Positions 25,021 through 37,039 of a stretch of DNA of 64,000 nt are shown one piece after another. Origin of the DNA: Eonycteris spelaea (Eukaryota; Chordata; Mammalia; Chiroptera; Pteropodidae); NCBI GenBank assembly GCA_003508835.1, contig PUFA01000006.1:3410001-3474000 (forward strand), in the 5' to 3' direction. Under the pieces are notes generated by a model. That model did no database searches. It had not been told where the DNA came from and worked only from the letters and a program-made list of their open reading frames with translations. Both the position numbers and the translations under genes were made by a program. Every line of letters begins with the position of its first letter. The stretch's first letter is position 1.

Positions 25021-26261
25021 TCCATGCTTTTCAAGTTGAGAAAAGAACCTGATAATCCCATATCTGCTTAGTGGTGGGTTGAAAGTTGGTGTTAAAAAAA
25101 TTTCATATTTATAAATTATATATAAATTTTAAGTAAAAATAAAATTTTAGAAGATGGCAGATAAGTATGGCTCCTTGAACATATGGGAGGAAATGTGCAA
25201 TTTCATCTAGAAAAGATTGTGACAATTTATGGAAGAAATTACTATGCTCAATGAGAAGGAAGAGATAGTTAAAGTCTGTGTTAAAGACAGGACAGTTGAA
25301 AAGCTTTGAAGTGTTAACAAGAAACAAAAAACATAGGAGCCAGTAGTAGAATAAAGAAGGTAAGACTCTGGGCACAGTGACTCTCTTAGAGTCTGAAAAA
25401 TTTAAGCTGTAACATATTTAAAGACTATTAGTAAACATTTCACCCTACATAGCACTGGGATTTCTGTGGAAGTTAATTCTCAGACCTTTTTACACTATGG
25501 AATGATAATCTTATTGATGAATTGCGTAAGTTGATAATGGTTGATGTGTTCTTAGAACAGAGGTGTGCTTATTTAGATTGTAACTAATAGGTATGGTCAG
25601 TTGATTCATGGTGAAATTAATAGTTCATCGGGATTTTAGTTTAACTCCTACTTTTTCAGAACTGCCTCAGTGAATATACCTTTGACTGGTATAGTTCTGC
25701 AATTTTTCTCTCCTCAATGACTTAAATTTTATAATTGAATTATCATCCCTACCCAGATCACTCCCTCTCTACCTACCCCTTTTAATTTTTGGTTCATTTC
25801 TTATAAAAACTAAAGTCTATTGTGTAATTAATTCAGTTTAATATTTCTTTTAATCTAGCCGTACTTGAAATGTGTAACAAGGAATCTAAAAGTAGCTATA
25901 AGAATGCATCTGTGATACTCTGAAAACAAATGCAACTCAAGTTTATCTGTCAGTCTATCATCTATCTAATAGATACTTTATATTGTTGAACAACAATATA
26001 GATACTCTATATTGTTGCCTACCTGTGAAGACTCAGGTAATATAGAGATTGATCTTTGGCTTTTTCAGTTTCTGTGCATCTCCTGAAAAGCCTACTGTTG
26101 TTTGTTGTGGATAGGGAAAATTACATGATACCAAATATTTTTTTAAAATCATATTGTAGAACTGAACTTAGCTATATTTGTTGTGTGCTGTATACCACGG
26201 AGACTTTATTGACAAGAAAACAAGCAAGCATGTCTTTTTTAAAAAAGAGTTTCCAGTAGTT

Positions 26262-26465
26262 GTCATTTGTTGACTATCTACAATGTGCCAAGCATTAACT
26301 GTACTAGAGTGTGCCACGTATATTTTGTCATTTATTCCTCAGAGTAATTCTCTGAGGCTTCGAGGTTTGTTTGACTTGTTCAGGCATGCAGTTAAGAAGA
26401 GTTAAGAATTCAAGCTCATTTGAGTGATTTCAAAGACCTTACTCTTTCCATTACATTGTACTATA
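26262..26465 (+). repeat. MIR SINE
   Basis: tgttgactatctacaatgtg, ccaagcattaactgtacta, attcctcagagtaattctct and attacattgtactatat follow MIR order. Confidence 0.55.
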
Positions 26466-26472
26466 TTAGAAA

Positions 26473-26955
26473 CAGTGATCTTCATTCTGTAGTGGTCACT
26501 TATAACACAGTTCTTGAATTTTGTGGTCTCACAATTTATTTAGTACTCAAAGAGCTTTTAGTTATGTGAATTATATCTATCAAAATTTTTTTGTATTAGA
26601 AATTAAAACTAAAATATTAGAATATTAATTTACAAAGAAATGAAGTAAACTCACATGTTAACATAGGTAACTTAATGTTTTATAAAAAATAACTTATTTT
26701 CAGAAACAACAAAGAATTGGAGGATTGGTATTTATTTTTGCAAATTTAAAAATATCTGGCTTAATAAAGACAACTGGATTCTCAGTTTGGCCTCTTTCTG
26801 TTGTGATATCACCCATCACATAGCATCTGAAAAGCTCCACTGTACACTTACAAGAAGATGAGAATGAAAAAGGTAAAAAAAGTTTTATTATTAAAATTGT
26901 TCTCACTCTTCAGATCCCCTGAAAAGGTCTCTGGACCACACTTTGAGGACCACTG
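26473..26955. mobile_element. hAT-like non-autonomous DNA transposon
   Basis: The right end, read as the complement, is cagtggtcctcaaagtgtgg, the usual terminal motif of several mammalian hAT elements; the left end begins cagtgatcttcattctgtag. Internal segments such as aactggattctcagtttggc and aaagctccactgtacac match a medium-reiterated mammalian element. No clear 8-bp duplication was seen (attagaaa versus aaccatag). The exact family is not assigned. Confidence 0.5.
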
Positions 26956-28451
26956 AACCATAGACATCACATGTAGCAGGTTAAGCTGGGTTATAAAGCA
27001 TTTTTCTGTATATCATACTTAACACTGAAAGGTAAGATAGGATCATCTTCAGTGATGTTAGTCCTCTGCAAGCACTGATGCGATACTGCTGATATAAATG
27101 CCATGGAGGCAGAATGTGTGGAGATAAAACTGATGTAGGTAGGATATCCAGTAAATGTCGTATGGTGAATTGAAGCAGTAAGGTTGCAAACAGGTCAGGA
27201 TAAACACTATAGGGACAGAATGTATTGTGTGTGTGTATTTTTTTTTTTTTTAAGCTAAGCATAAGAAGTATTTATAGCAGATTCTGTCGGGGTTTTTAGA
27301 TAATAGCTGCAAAGATGACTTTGAGTGTTCTTGTGTCAAAGGAACTGGTGTTCATCAGTTTTTCCAGCTACTCAGATAGAGATTCTAGTAGGTAGAGTGA
27401 GATTTAAATGCAAAATACAGTCATTACTTAATGATAGAATGTAGTTCAGTGATTAGTGCCCCCAAATATTTTTTCCTCCTTAAATTGTAGAGTAATATTT
27501 TTTTAAGATGAGAATTACACATATATATCATAAAAATATCTTTTTGACCATATGATCCTTAAGTGTGTACCCCAAGTGGAGTTCTAACTGTGAGTGTGGC
27601 TTGTATGAATTTAGGATACAATTTTATGACTCTAAGATGACGTATTTGTGGAGTAATTGGGAGAGAATCTAAAGAAGACCAGTAAACATGATTCTTAAAT
27701 CAGGTCTGCTTGGAGAGTTTGGACTTCTTAATTTAAGAGAAGGAACCCAAATAATGTTATATTGTAAAATGTGATGCATCATTACAAAGAGAACTCTGAC
27801 CAGTTCTCATTTTCTAAGAATTTAAAGAAATTTTCTACTCTATATATAGCAAGAGAGATATAGATTAAACTATTAAAACTTTTTTTTTTAAACCATAATG
27901 AATTATAGATGTTAAATCAAATTTGAACAAGTTGCGAACTTTCTTTCCCTTGGTGATTTTAAAGAATATTGTTGGACTTCAAAATAAGTAATACCAGGAC
28001 TTTAAAAAGTAATCTAGTGAGGTTCTCTTTTTATCTCTGATTTTGTGACAAATAGCTCTGAAATTACAATTGTGTTTACAAATGGCAGTTGCTCACCTAA
28101 CTCCCCCCAATTTTTGCTTGAGCTGTATTATGAATATTGAAATTTTGGGGGTGAAAAAAGTTGTGAAAGTCGAGTTTTGAAGAATGACCTGCTATTTGTA
28201 TATCGGTTTTCCAATCCTAAGTTGTGATTCTTCCACCTGTATTTTCACTTCATTGAGGATTTTTTTTTCAGTTTATCTTTTAAAAAGGTCATTGCTCATA
28301 GAAGGTTTAAAGGCTCAATTATTCATACCTGAGTGGATATTCATTTGATGCTTTCTACTTTCCTCCACAATGGAGCACAAACCAACAGCTTTGAAAAAGT
28401 GAGGGTTTTTACTGGAGAAAAAAAGCAAGTAATTAATTTTGGAGTTTATAA

Positions 28452-28479
28452 CACCAACATTGGGGGGCCAATATTGGTG
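28452..28479. repeat. 12-bp inverted repeat with GGGG spacer
   Basis: caccaacattgg (28452-28463) and ccaatattggtg (28468-28479) are reverse complements except at one base (a G-T pair in RNA), with a 4-nt spacer. Confidence 0.8.
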
Positions 28480-28967
28480 CCTTAGGACAGTATAAGGTGG
28501 GAGATCCAAGATATAGAAGGTAGTAAGTAGTATGCCAGATAAAAACTATATCCGAATTTTGTTAAGAACAAGCTGTCCTGCATCAGGAAAATGAAAAAAA
28601 TTATTATTATTTTTTCCCCCTGTTACATGTTTGTTTCTCTACTACAAGCTATCTAACTGGAGGTTTTATACTCTTAGAATTCTAGACTTAGAATTTCATT
28701 TATAGAGTTAATAGGATTTTGTGGACTGCTTTATATGATCTTATTTCTATGGAAAAAGTATGCTTTCAATTTTCATATGCAAACGACATACAAAATTTTA
28801 AAATCCTTTTTGAGTCACTTCTTTAGAGTAAATAATTGAATGAGGGGTTGATTTCCATTGAGGTTGCTAAATGATTTTTGAGGGATTTAGGTTCTGTAAG
28901 TCTAAAACCACTGAGTAAGAGTGACAGCCATTTAAAACTTAGATAATTTTGAAGAGTATGAATTTGA

Positions 28968-29230
28968 TAATAGCTAACATTTATTGAGTGCTTATTTACT
29001 ATGTTTTAGAACTTCTTCATGCTCTGTGTGTATTAACTCATTTAATCCTCAACAGTTTTTTTGGAGGTGGGTACTATTTTTATTCTCATCTTAAAATGAG
29101 GAAACTGAAGCATAAAGAGGTTAATTTACTTGTTTAAAGTCACGTAACTAAAAGTGGAAGAGCTTGGATTCCAATTTAGGTAGTCTTGCTCTGTCTGGAT
29201 CCTGTATTCTTAATCACTAAGCCATAACTT
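28968..29230 (+). repeat. MIR SINE, near full length
   Basis: gataatagctaacatttatt, gagtgcttatttactatgtt, aatgaggaaactgaagcata, agtggaagagcttggattcc and a final taatcactaagccataac are in MIR order. Confidence 0.8.
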
Positions 29231-30169
29231 TTCCAATGAATAACACTGTTATTTTGCTGAAATTGAACTAAGAATATAAACTTTGATTTGGCTGGTATTA
29301 TATGATAACTAATTTTGAAAAAAGTACCACTGGCTGCTTTTGCTTGTGAGTAGCCTAAATTATTACCTCACTTATAAATTAAAAAAAAAAAATTTCTTTA
29401 ACATCACATATTTACAAAATGTGAATTCAATCAGTAATAGATTATTTATTTCTTTTTAGGTTTCCACTACAATCTGCTTCTTTGGGTAATAAATATTCGC
29501 ATGTCCTCTTATATATAGAACCCACTTGTCTTTTCCCAAGGGGAATAACCCAGAGTTTCATCCAGTAATTATATCCAGGTTCTTTGGGTACAGTCTCTCT
29601 CATCAGATCCCAGAGTGGCTTCTTCTTGTTCAGAGACCTACAAATCGAATCTGCACGCTATACACCTAATATATAGTAGTGGAGAAGGAAGAGGATAATA
29701 GCAATAAAAGCTGTTATTCAGAAAAATGGGTCATCAGAAACATTAAGTAGTTACTAGTCCATATAGATTATAAAATTCTGCTGGGTAGTAGTGCCAGAGA
29801 CTCCCTGACAGTGTAATGAGTTCATTGATTCTACTCTTCAGTAGGGTCTCCATTGTCCCTTTTGCCCTCTAAAAGGTCTTACCTTGTCTGTTATCTTCCA
29901 TGCCCACATCTGAGATGGATATTGGTGAAGATGCTCTTTCTGGGAAATGTATTGCTTTCACAACTCTCTTCTTGTTGATGAGCTTGTTGATGGATACTAT
30001 TTTGGAAATGTAGGAGGCTTTTGCAGTCTAAACTCTTTCTCTCCCCTCCCTCCCATATAGTTATCTTAAAAAACTTAGTTTCTAGACTTTTTTCTGCTTT
30101 GAGTCAAAGGACTGCCGAGACAGACCCGGCCCATTGTGCTCCGCTTACCCCAGGGATCTCTAGCCTTGT

Positions 30170-30600
30170 TTTAGAACCTTTTCGACAGTCTGATGAAACC
30201 TGTGGACCTTTCTCAGAATAATGTCTCAAAATTCATAAAATAAAATACCCAAAGGATTACAAAGGAAACCAATGAATTATATTGAAATATGGTTAGCAAA
30301 GTAATAACTTTGTAATGCAGAAATGGATGTGCCTTTAAATTAACACATTAAATAAAAGATCTAGTGGCAAGTCTAATACACTATTATAATTTTGAAGTAG
30401 GTGAGTTTAAAAATTTGAGATGCTGCAACACTTATGTGATATGAATATATTTGTGATTTTTATTGATGGCAAAGTCACAGATACTGTTCATGCTACTGTG
30501 AATTGTTATCTATTTTCATAATTAAAAGAAATGCTAAATTTTAGTGGAAATGAAGAATGTATTTCATCCATTTAAGTTCATTAACCTCTTTCAGCTGCTG
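30170..30600. repeat. unassigned medium-copy repeat, related to 59095-59475
   Basis: Shares with 59095-59475 the sequence type cctgtggacctttctcagaa / cctgtgaaccccggaataat, followed by A-rich internal text with ataaaat and aataacaaag-like segments. It is likely an old DNA-transposon-like or MER repeat; family not identified. Confidence 0.35.
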
Positions 30601-32429
30601 AAGGAATGATGGCTCTGGTGAGGCCATTTGAAACAGTCTTGGGTAGAAAGACAACACCCTTACAACATTGCTTTTGTGTGGCAAGGCACCAGTCTTCTCT
30701 ACTGCTAAGGCTGCAGTTTTGCTGCTACCACTCAATTATTTCAGTTTGCTACTTCAGAAGCAGTGGTGTTTTTCACCATGCAAGGCTTTAAATTATAGGA
30801 CTCTCAGCTTCAATTGCAGACCATAGGCAGGGAACACCTCACTTGGCAAATGTGCGTTTTCTCCATCTCTGCTTGTAACTCTAGTTGAAGTTGATTGCTT
30901 TCTTTAGGACTTTAGGTGGCAAGAAGGAACACATGCCAACATTCTAAATTTTTCCTCATTTCTCTCCTTGCTATAGCCTTGGTTGGCATATAGCTAGCTT
31001 GCCAACTTCTGTAGTTGACAGTTTGACCAAACCCTATTGCACTCTTTAATAAACGTCACCAGCTTTCCAACCTGTGATATCAGAATTCTTAATGTTTGCC
31101 TTATCCACTTCTACTTTAAGAGAGTGTCTTATTTTAGATTCTATTGCTTGTATCACCCCACTTCCATGTTCAAAATTTTGTGTTTCTTAGGCATTACAGA
31201 TACCCACTGGTAGAGATCTTTTTATAGTAGTTAAATACATAAAAAGTCTGGAACCAGGTAAGCAGTTCTGGGGTAGGATGGCATCTTCACAGTTGCTTCA
31301 CAAAAAATCAGGGATCAGGATTTCTTCTCTCTGCTTCTATATCTTCAGTGTGTGGCTTACCTTTTGATCCAAGGTTATTGCTGGAACAACAGTTATTATG
31401 TCCATATTCCAGAGAGCAGGAAGGGCAAAAGGTGCAGTGCTGTCCAGGATAAAATTGGGGTCATATTCTTAAGGAAGAAGGTTAAAACAGATAGTAGGTG
31501 TCAGAAGTGCCTGCCATAGATCTTGCTTCTGGTTTCCTTGGGTGCTGAGATGCTGTAACAAAAGTTATGTATTATATAAAATAAATATTTTAAAAAATAA
31601 TCCCTGAGATGCATGTGACTAGAATTATTGCTATGATCATTACAAGGATTTCTTTTGAGTTCTCAGTTGCTTAATTTTTCACATGCTACCAAATCTTAAG
31701 ATAAAATGCCAAGTGTCTGGAATGGAGTGGGAGGATTCAGGAATATCTAGATCACAACTTTATTACCCTCATTATTCTTATTCCTTTTATTTTCTTTGAT
31801 GTCTTCCTCTTGCCTCCCTTTAGGGAGTCAACAGTATCTCTTAGCCACTTTCCCACTTTTGGAAAACTTTATTAGTAAGCCTTGGCTATTCCTTGAGAGG
31901 TAGGGAAGTTGCTAAACAATGTGCTAAAGTAGCTATAAAGTGTATTTGGAGTCATATCAGTGGCAGTGCTTTATAAAGTGGGATTACAATCCCCCACCCC
32001 CACCCCGGCATCATGACGTAGTGTTAAGTGCTTTACATCTTGGTACTCTTTACCTTTTCATTTTATGCAGAAAAAATCCCCCATATAACTTCTTTTAAGC
32101 AGCAGATACCATCATAGATTTAAGAACTTCAGGTATAATTTCTCTATGTTTGCTTTCTCCTACAAGTAATGTTATCTTTTGTCTTTGCTTCCATCTTCCT
32201 GTTTTTCTTTACTATTTCAATAGAACTGTTTCTGTTCTTTGTAGTGTTACTTGTCAGTCTGTTGAGTCATACTTTTTTCCAGTTCGTAAAGGAATTTGAT
32301 CCTGTGATTATCCTTACTTCATACTGTTGAGTCCTCTTTTCTTTTACTTCTTCCTTTTAGCTTTTAAATGTGTATTGGCCCATTTGTTTGGGGAGGAGCA
32401 CCTATACATCATTGGATAGTCACTATTTC

Positions 32430-33225
32430 AATTATTTAACCACTGTTTATTGACCCATTACTTACTGTGTTACTAGGCAGGGGAGACAAAAAAGAATAGA
32501 AAGTTTTTTCCAAGGAACTCATAGTCTTATGGGAGTGAGATAATTACAATTATTTATAAGTCCTGTAATAGAGGTATTTATGTTTTATTATGGGAACAGG
32601 ATTTAGTTCAGTTTAGGAGATGGAGGATAAAATGGATTGACCAGGTTTTCTGGAGGGGAAATGTTTGGTCTGAGTCTTGAAGAAAAAGTAGAAGCCAGTT
32701 AAGCAGAATAAGTGGGAAAAGGCATTCCAGAAAGGAAGACTCCTATTCCTTATCTAACTGTTATGTCGTTTGTCAGGCAGTGTGTATCTGGCATGGTACT
32801 AGGTAGCATTTGAAGTACTAGTGTAAGGTTACTGTCCTTAAAGGGGAGGGTCGGGGAAGAGGAAGTGAAGGTAGAAAGCTTAGGCATATGGTGCAGTTAT
32901 ACATATAAAACAGTATGGTAAATGCCAAACTGAAGTTATGCTCTAGGAATTTGGAGAAGGATTAATATACTTGATCTTAGCTAAAAGACCAAGAAGCAGT
33001 TGGAGAAGGATTAATAAAAGATTAATAAAAGCTAAGGTAGTTGAAAATGAGGAGTTTAAATTTAGTATAATAGAAGAAAGGGAACCATTGAATGTGTGGG
33101 CATGATGACTTGAAAACAATGTTGACAGATTTCTCTTTGAGTGTATACATGGACTCTGGAAGTGATTAGCAAGGAGAAGTGATGAGAAATCAGTCTAGGA
33201 GGCCAACCAGGAAGCTTTTGGAATG
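32430..33225 (-). repeat. LINE-2-like fragment interrupted by the U2 insert
   Basis: aaccactgtttattgaccca, ggaactcatagtcttatggg, gtcttgaagaaaaagtagaa and ggcattccagaaaggaagac mark an antisense LINE-2-like copy. The U2 fragment and its direct repeats lie at 32951-33016. Confidence 0.5.
32968..32999 (-). pseudogene. U2 snRNA 5'-fragment retrocopy
   Basis: On the minus strand this 32-nt insert reads ctgcttcttggtcttttagc followed by taagatcaagta, matching the first ~33 nt of U2 snRNA with a few transitions. It is flanked by a perfect 17-bp direct repeat, ttggagaaggattaata, at 32951-32967 and 33000-33016. That is the mark of retroposition by target-primed reverse transcription. There is no poly-A. 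Truncated snRNA retropseudogenes with such flanks are known in mammals. It lies in LINE-2-like sequence. Confidence 0.85.
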
Positions 33226-33239
33226 ACGTGAGGTAATGA

Positions 33240-33470
33240 GGGCCTGGCATTTCCTAATCAGATTTCCATAACCAGACTCCTCAGAGCCTACCATGCTGTT
33301 TTAAAATTTACTACCATCTGTTGTCTTATACAAGTGGACTTCTGTCATCAGCATTCCACTATGAGGTTTCTTTCTAAAGTTACTGATGATCTGGCCAAAT
33401 CTAATGTTTTGTGTTCTCAGTGCTTAATGGAGAACCACTGCAGTGACCAGCCTCCAACAGTGGAGGCTTT
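33240..33470 (+). repeat. LINE-2 internal fragment
   Basis: aaagttactgatgatctggc and caaatctaatgttttgtgtt resemble the sense-strand LINE-2 region encoding part of ORF2. It ends at a T run (33472-33484). Confidence 0.4.
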
Positions 33471-34249
33471 TTTTTTTTTTTTTAGCTCACTACCAAGAAT
33501 ATATAAAATTTGACAAATTGCAAGCAAAACAGAAGCCTCACTTTTTCAGAGTTTAAATTTAAGAGAGATTTTATAATGCACTTCAAATCTGCTGTAGCAG
33601 AATTGATGTAAATAAGCACAACAGTGGAATAATTCTTACTCATTATGTCTTCAGTAGCTTTACAGCCTATTTAGATCTTCAGGTTTTAGCTGAACGCCTT
33701 CCTTGCTACCTGTTTTTTCTTCTCTACCTTTTAAGGCTGCAGTCCATGTTGTCCTCCATTTCTGAACTATTATGGCACCAAGAGCACAGCCTTGCGCTCT
33801 TTCTTTTTTAGGCAATTCTTGTGTTTGACTTTTTAAATTGGACTATAGTCCCTGAAGGACAGGAATTTTATCTTATTTCTGCCTTCTTTCTTCCTTGTTC
33901 CACAACTTATTCCTGTGTTGTATGTGTGTGTATATCAAATTTCACTCAAGCGTAGCCCTTTACAAATGTGTAATATTAAATTCTTGTTAAATGTCATAAC
34001 ACATTAAGTACATACTTATTGTATGTTTATATTATATTACTGAGACTCCTGTAAACTCAGTGACACTGGTGGAAGGTAAACAAAGTAAGGATGGTTCTCA
34101 GTAGGGGGCATCTGCACTATTTCAATTTGGAATGTGCTTTTGTATTAACTTTGAAAATATATGTGACTGGCTGCTTTGGGAAGTTAAACAAAATAAAGCT
34201 ACTCAGTGGAGACTTAATTGAGGCAAATAGGATGACAGCATAGTATAAT

Positions 34250-34560
34250 AATAGCCAGTGTTTATCGAATGAAATGTAATAATAGCAGCAACTACTATTA
34301 CCACTGCCACTACCAGTAGCTAACATTTATTGAATACTTACTATTTGCCATTCACTGTTCTGAGTATATCAGTGAAGTAGGTACGATTATTAAGCTCATT
34401 TTACAGTTGAGGTATGGTAGAAAAACTACTGGATTGGGCATCAGATCTGGGCTCTGGTTTTAGTTCTTCTGTTAACTAGTCTTTAACCTCAGTAGACCTT
34501 AGTTTTTCATCTTTAGATGGAAGGGATTGGTCTCATTAATCTCTAGGGTACTTTGCCTAC
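34250..34560 (+). repeat. two MIR fragments side by side
   Basis: First part: tagctaacatttattgaata, ctcattttacagttgaggta. Second part from about 34425: actggattgggcatcagatc, cttagtttttcatctttaga. Both are sense-strand MIR portions. Confidence 0.55.
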
Positions 34561-34939
34561 TCTTTCAACATTCTGTGATCTTTAAATTCTCTTGTCTCCT
34601 TGTTCTACAACTTTTTTAACTTATTTCATGCTGAGAGCAAGCATTTTTGGCTGAGATAGAGAAGGTTGGTAAGATTTTTTTTTTAAGGCTTCTGCAGGCA
34701 CTTCATAGAGGAATTTAAAGTCCATGTTTTAGAGAAATGCATGTAAGATGGAAACAATTTGAGAAAAGGAGAAAGGTAAAACTGTGGGTCAAATATCTGA
34801 AAAACAGGATACAATTGAGCTCTAATGACAGTACAGATAGAATCCTCAGGGTTGTGTCTTGATTTATAATTGCTAATGCTTAATCTGGTTTATGGTGCGT
34901 AACTACCCTCTCAGGATTCTCTTAGCGTAAGATTATTAA

Positions 34940-35160
34940 CTGACACATTGATTGTTTCTTCTATGCATGTTATCACATTTAATTCTCAAAGTAATAGCTT
35001 AACTATACGTACTATTGTTTTATTTTACAGATGAAAGTGTAGAGATACTAACATTTTCAATGTCTCAAGCTAGTAACTGGTAGAATCAGCACCTGAACTC
35101 TGGTCTGCCTGACTGAAGAGCCTGTGCTCTTTATCAATTCTATATTGCCTCCAAGGTTTG
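34940..35160 (+). repeat. MIR SINE
   Basis: cacatttaattctcaaagta, attttacagatgaaagtgta and cagcacctgaactctggtct follow MIR order. Confidence 0.6.
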
Positions 35161-35277
35161 GATCCTAAGGACATATCCAGGTTGCTTTTTGCCTGCAGCC
35201 ATTTGGGATGAGGGCCCTATATGGGATTTTCTTAGCCACAATTTTTTTTCCTCTTGACTGAGGTACTTTTAAGCTTC

Positions 35278-35317
35278 TTCATTCATTCATTCATTCATTC
35301 ATTCGCTTGCTTGCTTG
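35278..35317. repeat. (ATTC)n and (GCTT)n microsatellite
   Basis: Six perfect ATTC units from 35281 to 35304, followed at once by three GCTT-type units. Such tracts often grow from LINE-2 3' tails. Confidence 0.9.
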
Positions 35318-36372
35318 TTTATTTTTTCCCTTTGTTTTGATATCACTTAGAAGTCTTTCATTCTTCTCTACTTTATAGTCAGGGTCACTTTTCCTGCTTC
35401 TTTGATCTTAGGATAAAATGGTCTGTGCCTTCTGTTGAATGTCAGTGATTCCAGTGTAAAGTGTCATACTTAGTTTCTGTATTTTTATCTTTTAATTCTT
35501 AGAATAGCTTCCTCCCTTCTCCAGAATGTGTTAACCTGGCAGATTTTGGTTTTCTTTTTTTCTTTCTTTGGGTGGTGATGATCTGCATTTTTCAGCCTTG
35601 GAGAGAAATATAGAACCCAAATCACTGGATATTTGTGTTAAGCCTGTCCTCAAGCTTTTAATACTTCTTTTTCTTGCTGTTCATTTATGTGATTTTCTCT
35701 CTTAGACCCAATGTTCCCAGATCTTTAGTTTTCTTAACCTCATTCCCTGACTTGTTTTTTTAAAAAGAAACTGCCTGGTACTGCCTATCCTCCTTTTCTC
35801 TTGTTTTATCAGTGTCTTTGAGTTTGCGTTCAGTCTACTCCCACAGCTAGTTTGTCTCCTTGATATTCTTGTCTATCCTGCTTTACTTTTCCTACCTCCC
35901 ACCTGCTTAACTAACTCTACCCTCTTTCCTCTAGGCAAATTCCTGTGCCTATTTCTCAGTTACTTTTCTGACCTCTTGCCTCTACTTTACTTTTGGCGTT
36001 CTTTTGTTTGTATGACTCCTTTTAAATTTGTGCGAAAGAAATTCCAGATGTATAGCCTTAAGTTTCTAAAGGCCCTGTGGTGTTGGTGAGTAAAGATTGG
36101 CATCAGAAACACTTTGTGTGTATGTATTGTTCTGTATCTTAAACATTTAAAAACCAAATTTGTTATTTTGGAGAGGAAAAAAATTAAGAAAGAAGATTGG
36201 GAATATTGATCTCTTAAATATTTGGTTTAGTCATTAACATATTCAATCTATTCCCTCCAGATTTAACTCAGGCTTTCCCTCACTTTGGAACTCATAGATT
36301 TGTGAATATTGGATATTTTGAGAAGCAGGGGTTCTTTCCTTGATACTGACTAAGGAGTCTATTTACCTTCAG

Positions 36373-36697
36373 GATGACATCTGAACTGGAGAGCAGCCTA
36401 ACATCTATGGACTGGTTACCACAGCTTACCATGAGAGCAGCCATCCAAAAATCTGATGCTACACAAAATGCACATGGAGCGGGAATTTCCAAGAAGAATG
36501 CACTCCTTGACCCAAATACAACCCTGGACCAGGAAGAAGTCCAACAGCACAAAGATGGGAAACCTCCATACAGTTATGCCAGCCTCATAACATTTGCAAT
36601 TAATAGCTCACCCAAAAAGAAAATGACGCTAAGTGAGATTTACCAGTGGATTTGTGATAACTTCCCATATTATAGAGAGGCTGGCAGTGGTTGGAAG
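36373..36697 (+). CDS. FOXJ3: FOXJ3 second coding exon: N-terminal region and first half of forkhead domain
   Basis: The acceptor ccttcag ends at 36372 and the donor AAG|gtaagg starts at 36698. The first base completes Arg15; codons 16-123 follow and the exon ends in phase 0. Residues 16-77 form the N-terminal segment ([20 protein letters not shown] at its start), which is shared with the paralogue FOXJ2 in outline. The forkhead domain begins at about residue 78 with [12 protein letters not shown], followed by helix 1, the [15 protein letters not shown] helix 2 region and the [14 protein letters not shown] turn. Several residues are as in FOXJ3 rather than FOXJ2: KPPYSYAS not [16 protein letters not shown] not YKNAGIGW. 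The exon stops just before recognition helix H3. Met16, at the first full codon, could act as an internal start if the upstream coding exon were skipped; that is inference. No frameshift or stop is present. Confidence 0.97.
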
Positions 36698-37039
36698 GTA
36701 AGGATTTTATTTAAATTATTTGTATGCTGTAAGCAGTAACAATATTGGCTTCTATTGAACATAAAGCTCTGTTGAGTCTTATATAATTAAAGATGAAATT
36801 CTGATTACTAGTCATTTTCAGGGTATCAAAGGAAATTAAGTGTTTTTAATTAAGTGGAAAACCATTTTTTGTAGAACTTTATTATGTTATAGGACTGACA
36901 TAGCATAAAGTAAGAGCAGAGATAAAGTACTATTCACTGGAAAAAATACCCACAGTTCAGATTAAGTTGATAGTGAGTCTAATGTAAAAAAAAAAAAAAA
37001 AAAGGTAGTATTGCAACTAGTACTGTTGTTTTCATCATC

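Larger units (their letters stand above)
16074..36372 (+). other. FOXJ3: FOXJ3 intron between first and second coding exons (20.3 kb, phase 2)
   Basis: Bounded by gtgagt and ccttcag; it splits the Arg15 codon after its second base. It holds old LINE and MIR fragments, a second 5S-related copy, a hAT-like element and the U2 snRNA fragment. Nothing was recognised in about 16080-16810, 17315-20155, 20800-21395, 21645-23345, 25020-26260, 26960-28965, 29235-30165, 31560-32425, 33490-34245 and 35165-36372. The stretch 30605-31560 looks like decayed repeat but I cannot name a family. Confidence 0.9.
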
